A stretch of 64,000 nucleotides of DNA from Dryocosmus kuriphilus (Eukaryota > Arthropoda > Insecta > Hymenoptera > Cynipidae), in NCBI GenBank assembly GCA_038277395.1, contig CM076197.1, positions 99,226,442 through 99,290,441 of the forward strand. The letters are read 5' to 3'. Made by a program: the position numbers and the translations under genes. Positions 1-10,242 of this stretch are shown here, one piece after another (the first letter of the stretch is position 1; every line of letters begins with the position of its first letter). Under the pieces are notes generated by a model, which worked only from the letters and a program-made list of their open reading frames with translations, was not told the origin of the DNA and did not search any database.

Positions 1-1014
1 AATTAAAATAGTGAATTTTGCATTATTTCAGATTTAGAGAGAAGATACTATGACGAGCCCCATCCGAGTATAACCGAGTCAAGCGGTGCTTCACTTCGGT
101 GATCGACCGAGAAGCCTTAAACAATTTGATGTGCCCAGGGAACACAAACTGTTAATTTAAAAATATTACCAAAGAATATCAGTGTGATTTTAAAAGAGTT
201 GATTAAGCGACTTTTATCTAAATTGGGGTGATTTTTTCAGGGTTGTAAATAAATTTTATCACCAGAGAGTAGTTTCCACAAACCTAAATAAGAAACTTTT
301 AATATATTTTTCAACTTTACAATTTTTTATATTCTTTTAGCACGGTCAAGAGTGATTAACCCTTATCTAATTAAGGGTAGTTTTTGTGGGATTATAAATC
401 AATTTTAATAGCTTAGGGCAGTTTTCAAAAAGCTATAGACGAGATTTTGAATTCATTTTTGAAACTTACATTTGTTGGATTCTTTTTAAAAAGGCCAATG
501 TACATAAGTACCTTTTTTCTAACTGGGAATCCTTTTTAAGGCATCGTATTCCAAAATCTCAGAATTACTTTGATTTTTTAACTTATTAGAACTTCAAACG
601 AATTTGAATCACTAAAAAAAATCCCATCTGGAAAAACTGGTAAAAGTAAAAAATAATAAAAAATTTTTAATTTAAGAAATAAGTCAATTTCATCACATAG
701 TCCTGGCAGAGGTGCCGCATTTCACTGGATTTATAATATTTCGAGGATTAAAAAGAATTGAAAAGGACACAAGCTGTGACACACTGGGATTTTTAAAAAG
801 TTCCAAACATTTTAAAAGGTTTTAAATGATTTAAAAAAATTACTTTTTTCTTAGAAATTTCGAACGATTTAAACAAATTTTATTTGATTTAAAGGAATTT
901 CGACGGATTTTTTTATGGTTCTAATAAATTCAGGGCATTTGAAAAAGTTTTAGAGATATTTTAAGTGATACAAAGAATTCAATACTATCACTCTTGAAAT
1001 TCCTAGTAATCTTT
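1..1014. other. AT-rich intergenic DNA, nothing recognised
   Basis: No open frame of useful length, no recognised element ends and no RNA gene is visible. The stretch is AT-rich with many A and T runs. Confidence 0.6.
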
Positions 1015-1400
1015 TTAAATTTGTTGAAATCACTTGAAATCATTGTAATTCTTTTAAAATCACTTAATTCCTTTGAAATCGCTTAAAATCTCTCGGATTT
1101 TTTTAAAGTGAAAAATTGAAACAATATTGAAATTGTTATATTATTGAAATATATACGGTACATTATTGAAATTTTCCTTGGAAATTTTTCATGCCGCTAG
1201 AAATGTGAAATCCCTTAAAATCACCAAAAATCTTTTAGACCCCTTGTTAATGTTTTGATTCCTTTGAATTCTAATGAAATCCCTTGAATGTTTTTAAATG
1301 TCGTGGAATGTCCCTGGAAATATCTCCAAAGCTCGAAATTTTTGGAAATTTTCGAAATTCCATTGAAATCTTTGAAATCTAGATTTTTTCGGATATTCGC
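1015..1400. repeat. Low-complexity GAAATC-type microrepeat
   Basis: Short words such as CTTGAAATC, CCTTTGAAATC and GGAAATTTT recur irregularly every 10-25 bases. This is imprecise, slippage-type repetition rather than a clean tandem array. The 60-codon open frame at 1288-1470 is a translation of it and is not considered a gene. A comparable region rich in GGAAATTT lies at 48603-48810. Confidence 0.6.
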
Positions 1401-1440
1401 GAAACTTCGTGAAATCTCTTTGTCAGGATCGTCTAATAAA

Positions 1441-1795
1441 AACGGTCTTTTCGGGTCCGTCAGGTGCTGAATAGCCTGTCATGATTGTAAGTTTCTCTAG
1501 GTGCCAAACGGAAAACATTTTTTTACACATCTCTAAAAGTATAAAGGGTATTTAAAAATACCAAAAATGGAACATTAATATTTCAAAAAAGGTACTTTTT
1601 CCCTCATCATCAGACGATCTTTTCGGGCCCACATCAGGTGCTGAATATCCTGCCATGAACGTGAATTTTTCTAAGTGTCAAACGGAAACTATTTTTTTGC
1701 ATATTTCCAAAAGTATACAAGGTGTTAAAAAATGCCAAAAATGAAAAATGAATAACGCAAAAAAAGATATTTTTTTCCTCATTACCTCATTATTT
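1441..1795. repeat. Two-copy tandem duplication, about 173-bp unit
   Basis: Unit 1 starts near 1442 with CGGTCTTTTCGGG and unit 2 near 1615 with CGATCTTTTCGGG. Both continue through CAGGTGCTGAAT, a CAAACGGAAA word, a block of Ts, AAAAGTATA and a CCAAAAATG word. The copies are diverged but collinear, so this is an old duplication, possibly part of a dispersed repeat. Confidence 0.7.
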
Positions 1796-1907
1796 AAATA
1801 AATTGTATTAAAATATGAAATAGGTTGATGCAAAACAATGTTTTATGTAATTATAGTGGCTGTAGTGAATAAGTGATTCTCTTTTGAAGTTAGAAATACA
1901 TTGTAAT

Positions 1908-2090
1908 ATGCGGTCTAGTGGGTAGCGCGCGCGATTTATACTTCGGCGGTTAGGGTTCGATTCTTGATGTTGCGAATTTTCTATGAATGCGTATTTCTAG
2001 CGTTATATACAATATATAAGTTTAGCCTATGCTGTTAGGAATAATCAATTCGTTGACTAAGTAGAACTTTTTTAATTAAATTTTTTTTGA
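1908..2090 (+). repeat. tRNA-derived SINE-like sequence
   Basis: A tRNA-like head carries an A-box-like TAGTGGGTAGCG at 1916-1927 and a B-box-like GGGTTCGATTC at 1954-1964, spaced as in RNA polymerase III type-2 promoters. It does not fold into a complete cloverleaf with matching acceptor ends, so I do not call a functional tRNA. The non-tRNA body that follows is AT-rich and its end is uncertain. Confidence 0.45.
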
Positions 2091-2597
2091 TCAATTAATT
2101 CCTTGTAGTTTGGTCTACAATTCTTGACACTAAGGTACCAGAAGAAAATACAATATTATTCAGTCACTTATTTATTATTTACTGTTTATATTTTATTTGT
2201 TATTTTAAAAACTTTATTTATTATTTACCTATGACTAGATTTTTTAGCGAGGCCACAAGATTTTTCCACTAGGGAGATTTGCTCATCCAGACCAGCGTTT
2301 AATTACACAAGAACGTTTCACTTCTACTTAGCACCACACTAGATCATCTCGACGTCAAGACGGTCTATTGGGGTCTCGAATAGTTCCCCGACAATTTTCT
2401 ACACTGGTCTTTAAAATATTATATAATCTTTTCAAATACCATGAAATCTTTAAAATATTTTAATTTTAGAGAATTATCGTCACTGTTACGTTACTACTAC
2501 CAATTTTTAAATGTAATAATTTAAGTTTCTGCAAAATTTACCTAAGCTCTAACTTATCCGTGAAATTTTTATACTTGTAACGCGTCACACTTTTTAA
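2091..2597. other. Unassigned intergenic DNA
   Basis: Nothing recognisable. Base composition is typical of the window. Confidence 0.5.
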
Positions 2598-3858
2598 ATA
2601 TTAAAAATCTGCCCGCTTCGCGGGCACATTCTCATCGCGCGCTTCGCGCGAAGTATGAGCGCGCTTGGGGCGCGCGTCTGTTGGCACTCGCGCTTCGCGC
2701 TCGATAGATTATTCACCTCGCGCTACGCACTCGGTGTTTTATGGATCGTATAAACCTGTAAATTAAAAATTACGAAAGAAATTATTCTACTTAAGGCTCT
2801 ATCGCCCTTAAGGAATACATTCTCATCATGACACTCGTGCTTTGCGCTCGAAAATTACGTTTTTTTAAAACACATTGTAGATTGGTAAAGTTTTTTTGCG
2901 ATTTTCCAAATTTTCACAACACAGGATTTCGATTCTTAAAAGTAAAATGATGAGTCTTATAAAGAAATTTTGTAGCTCTTTCCAAGGTGAAAAATTCTGC
3001 TTGTTAATATTTTCTCATATCTTGCACAATTTTGCTGAAAAGTGGTTTTCTTTATATTTCATAACATATTTCACGAATAACTCAAAAACTACGCGTCTGT
3101 TCAAAAAAATGATAGAGAAAAAATTTGTAGATATTATTGAGGCGAACAACTTTAATTATTATTATTTTTTCGTATCTTGCATAGTTTGGCGGGAAATTTG
3201 AAATTTTTGATTTTTAATAACTTTTTATCGATTAAAACAAAAACCGTGCACTTTATCAAAAAATGGTTGAAACAAAATTTGTTAATATTTTTAAATTAAA
3301 CAAGTTTGTTCTTTACCATTTTTTTGTATCTTGAATATTTGGGCAGAAAACCAGAGTTTTTAAAATTTTAATATCGTTTTCTTGATTAAAACAAAAACCG
3401 TTCATTTTATTTAAAAAACGGTTAAGAAAAAATTGGTATATTATTTTGAGATAAACAATTTTACTTTCTCACTTTTTTTTGTATCTCTCATAGTTTAGCC
3501 AGAAAATGGACTTTTTGATTTTGTGAAAACCGTTTTTGATGGATAAAACCATAACCGTTGGTCAAAAACCGCTGGTTAACGAATCCGTCCTTTCTTTTTA
3601 CCCCTTAAAGAAGTGTACCAATGCGCAATCCAATCCGATCATTCCTTCCAAAGTTATCGTGGGAAAAGGCTCCGACGACAACGACAACGACGACGACGTC
3701 AACGACAGCAGACAGACAGACACCGTCGTAAAAACCGTTTTTTTTTTTTCGGTTTCAGGAGGTCTCAAAACGTGGAGATTTCATGAAATCCGCGAAAGTA
3801 AAATTTTACATAAATCTAATACCTTCTCTGATGAGAATGTAAAAATTTTAATATAGGA
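2598..3858 (+). repeat. Dispersed 1.26-kb repeat, copy A
   Basis: Collinear with copy B at about 5876-7160 along its full length. Order of parts: a GC-rich block at 2608-2765 made of short self-complementary words (CGCGCTTCGCGC, GCCCGCTTCGCGGGC) that would form small hairpins; an AT-rich block with about 3 diverged units of about 125 bp, each containing ATTAAAACAAAAACCGT and ending near GTATCTTGAATATTT or similar; a CGACAACGA microsatellite at 3675-3705; and a 3' module GACAGACAGACA...AAACGTGGAGATTTCATG...GATGAGAATGTAAAAATT. The 3' module alone occurs again at 47780-47990. Open frames across it (for example 3536-3856) translate the repeat and are not considered genes. The element class is unknown to me. 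Confidence 0.8.
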
Positions 3859-4514
3859 GCAGGAAAATGAATATTGGCTTTGACATTCTCGACAATACCC
3901 TTTATATGATCGTGAACTTTACAGACATGAGCAGATTCCTATTACCGATACTTACCGACATAGGTAATTTTCGAATTTTCATATCCACTGCTAAATTTAT
4001 TTGAGTTATTGTACAAATTTTTGTCAGATAATAAAGCTCTTGTAGATACTTTTACTCCTGTAGGTATTTTTGCTCCTATAGATACATAGGGTCATATTAT
4101 CCTCTTAGAAATTTATTTGTCAGGGATCCAAGTTTTTCTCGTTAATGCTAACGTAACTTACATTATATGGACGTCTTCGCTGGTCAGGATGTAACGAAGA
4201 GCGTAAAAATAATGTATAGAGTCGTCGGCTAGTGCACAACATCTTTTGTGGTTGGGGGTTTTGAGGGGTTGGGGAGGGGGCGTAGGAATAAGGGTTGGAA
4301 GTAGGAGAACTCAATACATCAAGGAGTCGAGGACGGCACGTAATTTAAGACTGTTTTTAACTCTTGGGTGTGACAATTTATGTGAGCTTCTTATAAAAGA
4401 ATGGCACTCGCTTCACTCTGAAAAACGTCATCACTACACCAATTTTTTTTTATTCCTCCGTAGATAGTAATATTCCGAAGTGTGTGTAATACGTCAGTTA
4501 AAAAATTCTTAATT
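3859..4514. other. Unassigned intergenic DNA
   Basis: Slightly higher GC around 4130-4330, with overlapping open frames of 64-73 codons on both strands that match nothing I know. No element ends are recognised. Confidence 0.5.
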
Positions 4515-4721
4515 TACGAGGTGTGATCAAAAAGTAAGGTGACTTTTTGAATTTTGCGGGATGCGTACAGTCGATATTCGTTTTCTTTTTTTCTTATGTT
4601 GGTACACTCGTCCCAAACATATGTGCACAGTTTCAGCTATATAGAATTTTTTGTTTGTATGTGAGAGGCATAAAGGTTAGAAGTGTTTTGCGTGCTCGGC
4701 GATTTTCTGCTGTCGAAAAAG

Positions 4722-5382
4722 ATGGATGAAAGAATTTGCATCCAATTTTGTGTAAAAAATGGAATTAAGTGCTCCAAAACACTTGAAATGTTGACAGTGG
4801 CATACGGTGAGTGTACTCTGAGTAAAAAGAATGTTTATAAATGGTACAAGCTCTTTCGGGAAGGCCGAGAAGATGTTAATGACGAAGCTCGCCCTGGACA
4901 TCCCAGCACGTCAACAACTGATGAAAACGTTGAAGAAGTGAAGAAAATAGTGTTGGCGAATTGTCGAATTACTATTAGAGAAGTTGCTGATGATGTCGGC
5001 ATCTCGTTTGGCTCATGCCAAGCAATTTTAGTGGATATTTTTGGCATGAGACGTGTGTCAGCGAAGTTTGTTCCGGAACGACGATAATGCGCCAGCTCAC
5101 ACGTCATTGCTTGTTCGTAATTTTTTGGCCAATAACAACACCATAATCATGCCTCAGCCACCGTTTTCACCAGATTTGGCTCCCTGCGACTTTTTCCTGT
5201 TTCCAAAACTGAAAAGACCCATGAAAGGACGGCGTTTTGCGACGATTGAGAAGATAAAGACCGCACCGCTGGAAGAGCTGAAGGCTATACCAAAAAGTGC
5301 TTATCAGAAATGCTTTGAGGATTGGAAAAAGCGCTGGCACAAATCTATTATATTCGAGGGGGATTTAGTCCAGTCATTATAG
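4722..5382 (+). pseudogene. Mariner transposase, central deletion
   Basis: The start is the ATG at 4722 (MDERICIQFCVK). The N-terminal half, to 5075 or so, is the paired-type helix-turn-helix region of mariner transposases: VYKWYKLFREGRE, then the GRPS-like link seen here as ARPGHPSTS, then IREVADDVGIS and a degenerate RRVSAKFVP. At about 5071-5078 the frame jumps straight to DDNAPAHT, so the segment with the first catalytic Asp is gone and the frame changes, ending the upstream frame at 5087. The C-terminal part (5065-5382) keeps DNAPAHT and SPDLAPCDFFLF, with 34 residues between the second and third catalytic Asp, the DD34D spacing. The final residues are cut by the insertion at 5368. It cannot make an active enzyme. 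Confidence 0.9.
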
Positions 5383-6955
5383 TGGGTTCACTTCGGAAAA
5401 TCGAGATACCCAGTATATTACCACGTAAAAACTTGTATTTTGGCATCCTAAAACTTCTCTCAAAATTCACATATAATTGGATGGCCGCAAGTTTTAAAGT
5501 CAGGGGTCAATGGTCACAGAAATCGATTTTTTCTACTTTTTTTGCAAATATCTCGGTTTCTATGGATTTTACGCTAATTATATTTATTATCAACATTGTA
5601 GATAATTATATTCTCTACAATTTTTGTATTTAACATTTTTTCATGCCTTGAATTGTTTTCGAGATAGAGGGCGCAGAGCGCGCAGTCAGAGAATCATGTG
5701 AGGTCAACTGATAGTCCCGATCAAAAACTCGTATTATTAAGGTTATAAATCATTGCTAAATATATAATTATGATTATTTATTAACTTTTTCATTAAATTC
5801 AATGTTTTTTTTTAGTTACTTATCTATTTTTAATTAAGTTTCAATTTATTTAATAACACTTACCTGGTCATGTAATTAAAAAATCTGCCCGCTGCGCGGG
5901 CACATTCTCATCGCGCGCTACGCGCGCCGCGCTTCGCGCGAAGTATGAGCGCGCCTAGGGCGCGCGTCTGTTGGCACTCGCGCTTCGCGCTCGATAGATT
6001 ATTCACCTCGCGCTACGCGCTCGGTGTTTATAGATCGTATAAACCTTTAAATTAGAAATTACAAAAGAAATTATTTTACTTAAGGCTCTATCGCCCTTAA
6101 GGAATACATTCTCATCATGACACTCGCGCTTCGCGCTCGATAATTACGTTTCTTTAAAACACATTATAGATTGGTAAAGCTCTTTTTGATTTTCCAAATT
6201 TTTACAATACAGGATTTCGATTCTTAAAAGTAAAACGATGAGTCTTGTAAATAAATTTTGTAGCTATTTCCAAGGTGAACAATTCTGCTTGTTAATATTT
6301 TCTCATATCTTGCACAGTTTTGCTGAAAAGTGGTTTTCTTTATATTTCATAACATATTTCACGAATAACTCAAAAACTACGCGTCTGATCAAAAAAATGA
6401 TAGAGAGCAAATTTGTAGACAATTTGGAGACAAACAACTTTGTTTGTTATTATTTTTCCGTATCTTCGATAGTTTGGCGGAAAAGAATTCTTTAATTTTT
6501 AATAACGTTTTATCGATTAAAACAAAAACCGTGCATTTTATGAAAAAATCGTTAAAACAAAATTTGTAGATCTTTTTAAATTGAACAACTTTGTTCTTTA
6601 CCATTTTTTGGTATCTTGAATATTTTGGCGGGAAACCACAGTTTTTTAATTTTAATAGCGTTTTCTTGATTAAAACAAAAACCGTTCATTTTATCAAAAA
6701 ACGGTTAAGACAAAATTTGTAGATTTTTTTGAGATGAACAATTTTACTTTCTTACGTTTTTTTTGTATCTCTGATAGTTTAGCCGGAAAATGGATTTTTT
6801 GATTTTGTGAAAACCGTTTTTGATGGATAAAACCATAACCGTTGGTCAAAAACCGCTGGTTAACGAACTCGTCCTTTCTTTTTGGACTTTAAAGAAGTGT
6901 GCCAAAGCGCAATCCAATCCGATTAGTCCTTCGAAAGTTATCGTGGGAACAGACG

Positions 6956-6987
<32 letters not shown>

Positions 6988-7846
6988 AACGACAACGACG
7001 ACAACGACGACAACGCCAACAGACAGACAGACACGGTCGTAAAAACCATTTTTTCGGATTCAGGAGGTCTTAAAACGTGGAGATTTCATGAAATCCGCGA
7101 AAGTCAAATTTTGCATAAATCTAATACCTTCTCTGATGAGAATGTAAAAATTGTTGAGGAATACTTAAATGATATTTTAATTCGAATCTAATTTATACTA
7201 ATGACTTTCTAAATAAATAAAGAAGAAAGGAAATAAATGTTTAATTAATGTTTTTATTAAAAGTGTCATTCGATACATTTATTATTGTGGAAATTAATAA
7301 AAAAGAATAAAAATTTTGAGAACAACAAGTTCTAATTTCAATTCTCTTCTTCTTCTTCTTCTTCTTCTCTGATAAATTTTAGAATTCTTTGAAAGAACGA
7401 TTGAATTTAATGAAAAAGTTAATAAATAATGATAATTATATATTTAGCAATGATTTATAACCTTAATAGTACGACTTTTTGATCGGGACTATCAGTTGAC
7501 CTCACATGATTCTCTGACTGCGCGCTCTGCGCCCTCTATCTCGAAAAAAATTCAAGGTATGAAAAAATGTTAAATACAAAAGTTGTAGAGAATATAATTC
7601 TCTACAATGTTGATAATAAATACAATTAGCGTAAAATCCATAGAAAAACTGAGATATTTGCAAAAAAAGTAGAAAAAATCGATTTTTGTGACCATTGACC
7701 CCTGACTTTAAAACTTGCGGCCATCCAATTATATGTGAATTTTGAGAGAAGTTTTAGGATGCCAAAATACAAGTTTTTACGTGGTAATATACTGGGTATC
7801 TCGATTTTGCAAGATTTGCAACTAATTTGGCCTAAGATGACTGGAT
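5368..7846. mobile_element. Long-inverted-repeat (foldback) element, 2.48 kb, TA-flanked
   Basis: Arms of roughly 430 bp (5368-5805 and 7400-7846) are inverted copies; shared landmarks are CGAGATACCCAGTATATTAC, GGATGGCCGCAAG, GAGATAGAGGGCGCAGAGCG and CTGATAGTCCCGATC. Ends read GTCCAGTCAT (left) and ATCCAGTCAT (right, complement), with TA at 5366-5367 and 7847-7848, so a TA target duplication is likely. The same terminal word and a related arm sequence recur in the element at 14282-17949. The loop holds copy B of the 1.26-kb repeat and a TTC microsatellite (7345-7369). No transposase is present, so it must have depended on another element for movement. Confidence 0.88.
5876..7160 (+). repeat. 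Dispersed 1.26-kb repeat, copy B
   Basis: Collinear with copy A (2598-3858): GC-rich self-complementary block at 5887-6035, then the 125-bp units around ATTAAAACAAAAACCGT, then the GACAGACAGACA module. It differs by a longer GACAACGACAAC microsatellite (about 6953-7015), by small changes in the GC block and by its 3' edge. It lies in the loop of the foldback element. The open frame at 6820-7191 encodes a run of Asp-Asn from the microsatellite and is rejected as a gene. Confidence 0.8.
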
Positions 7847-7942
7847 TAATTACTTTGAAGAACACAACTTCAATATTGATGAATAAATAAATATTTTTTG
7901 ATAAAAATAAAAAGTCATCTTACTTTTTGATCACACCTCGTA

Positions 7943-10242
7943 TATTTATACTCGTTACAGCGAACATGTATCCAAATTTCAACTAAAACTCACCATCAAT
8001 TTTGTATTCTCTAGAAATTTTTTTTATTTTTTACTGCAAACAGGTTTTGAAATCATGATTTATTTTTCCTGATGGTTGTTCAAGTTATCAGATCACGTCT
8101 TTGATACTCAGGAAAGAATCTTTTTGTTGGTAAAACTTATTTCCAATATCATTTAGTAAAGATTTAGGAGCTAACTCTTCAAAATGGCATAAGAGTAAAA
8201 AATTTAATTATGTGAGAGAATTAAACATTTTCTCTGGATTGTTGATACGTCTTTACTGGATCATAGGATTCTGTTCACCCTCATTCAGGTGGTAGCCCTG
8301 CGAGATGGGTTTTGGTTCTGGACGTTATGAAATCATCGTTTGTTTGCATCTAATCCCTGAATTAATGATTAGAACACCCTCTCCCAAAGCATCGTGATGT
8401 GATGGATCTTAAAGTTCGCCGCATTTGTGTCAGACCTGTTGGTACCAGTTGGGCTCTAACGGGTGACGTGAACAAAAATTTTTTAAAAGAAAATTTTTTC
8501 TTTTGTTTAGAATTATTTAAGTTTGGCCTCGGATATGGGCCCTCTTCAGTGTCAAGTAAAAAATTCGAACTAATTAATGCGTATGTATATATAATGAATA
8601 ATCATGCTATTGTGGATGCAAAAATTTGAAAATGGGAGCATGCCACTTGTCTATCTCATTCGGCGTTGTCTCTCTCTTTCTCTCCCTCTATTTAACTTCC
8701 TTTCTCTCTGTGTGTGAAGTCAGTTACGTTGAAGGAGTGTAGGAAGTAATCCCAGAAGTCACAATAGTCACTAATGCTTTCAACATCACCAATCACACAA
8801 TAGTTTGAATTGTAAAGAAGTTAACTGAGTAAGGTACACAAAGAAGGATGAAATTATTTCCTCTAATCACAGAATTTCTTTCGAATTGTGTAAGCGAAGT
8901 TTCAACGTAACTCTAGAGACATCCGCTCTGTTTTAAATCACGAGTGAAACTGGAAGTGTTTTTTCGGAGGTCCTATAATTTACGACTTTGAAAAAACTTT
9001 TTCATTTTTGCACCATATACAGATAAATTTTTAGATCCTGATTGCCAAAAAGATTATCTTCGTTAAACATTGAATAATTGGGTCAATCAAAAAACGGTAT
9101 CTTTCCATAAAATGGTAAAGATATCACGAAAGAGTTTGACTAGAAGGCCGAGGGAATAATCCACACAGGATAATTTCCGGTCACCCTTAAAAACATAGTC
9201 CTTCAAAATATTTTCTCAGATCGGCTTAAAGTAGTTCCCTTAATTTTTGAGACAAAACTGTAATAGAAAAATGATGGGGATTTTGAAATAAAGTACTAAA
9301 AAGATACTGAGATTAATCATTCTTATTAGAAAATAATCGAAGGGTCTCTAAAAATCACCCGTTACACGATTCGAAGGAGAACACTCAGAGGCTAGAATAT
9401 ATTCCCTTAATTATCCTCTGTGTGCATTCTGAGTGTGAACTCTCCATTAATCATAGGAAAAGAGAAGGGTAGCAGGGTATATAGCGAGAAGCGATTTTAA
9501 TTTAGACTGGCCGCTCCATATGTATTCTGCGTAGCACATGGGATCATTAGTAACCTTAGGTGGACATCACTGAGTCGTTCTTCATCCTTATGATGTCTCT
9601 GCCGTAAGAACCTCTTGTCATTGGTCAGATCGAATCTTCCTAAGAGAAATGCCCACGTCCTATTGGCCATCAATTAAAAACAGATTCTCACCTCAAGTTT
9701 GCCGCATGAATAAAGAAGAGATGAAAGGAATCTTCGGGATGAATGAGTCTTCGTTACTACTGTTCGAAGAGCATTCCTTTATCCATCATAATAGAGACGT
9801 TTCAATTCTTCGCTTGTTTCAACCGAGTAATAATTGTATCATTGTTCTGTAATAAGCTTCTGTTCTTGATCCTGGATCATCAGGTCATTAAGAGGATCGT
9901 TCAAAAAATTCGTGACGCCTTTGAGGACGAGGATCTTTAAAATTTTTCTACATAAAGGGTCATCTACAAATTGTGTAAGGAGTTTTTCTGAAATTTGTAA
10001 ACCCACCCCGTACTACGATTTTCAAAACTCAGGAAAAGAACATACATATAAATTCTGTTAATTAACTAAATGTAACATACGTATAATTTTATAATTTCTT
10101 GCATATGTTTTGTTAATACATTGTAAACTGAACTCCAGTTGAAAGTATTCAACACATAAAACTGTTTTTAAACGTAATTAAGAATATCATAGTTAAATCA
10201 CAGAATTATTTTATAATTGTACCCTCCTTATTGAATTTGAAG
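7943..10242. other. Unassigned intergenic DNA, 2.3 kb
   Basis: No element ends, no RNA gene and no recognisable protein. Open frames at 8399-8629, 9649-9852 and 9743-9940 match nothing I know and overlap one another. A pyrimidine-rich CTCTCT tract lies at 8670-8720. Islands of near-average GC at 8280-8480 and 9480-9700 are the only places where old host exons could hide. Confidence 0.5.

Larger units (their letters stand above)
4517..7940 (+). mobile_element. Mariner (DD34D) element, internally deleted and interrupted
   Basis: The ends are inverted repeats beginning CGAGGTGTGATCAAAAAGTA (left at 4517, right ending at 7940), each flanked by a TA dinucleotide (4515-4516 and 7941-7942), the mariner target duplication. 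Without the 2.48-kb insertion at 5368-7846 the element is under 1 kb, shorter than the usual 1.3 kb, because the middle of the transposase gene is missing. The reading of the 3' coding end resumes after the insertion at about 7849-7890 (YFEE...FNIDE then stop), which shows the inserted DNA landed inside the last codons of the transposase. Confidence 0.92.

Noticed and set aside
2608..2765. CpG island promoter
   Set aside because: The GC-rich block is part of a dispersed repeat present again at 5887-6035, so it is repeat structure rather than a gene promoter.
3536..3856. 106-codon plus-strand open frame with Asp/Asn run (and its homologue at 6820-7191)
   Set aside because: The frame crosses a GACAACGAC microsatellite and a noncoding repeat module; the same DNA in the third copy (47780-47990) is not open, and no codon bias or domain is visible.
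4120..4467. Overlapping frames of 64 and 73 codons on opposite strands
   Set aside because: Neither product resembles a known protein, and openness on both strands over 200 bases is expected by chance in this composition.
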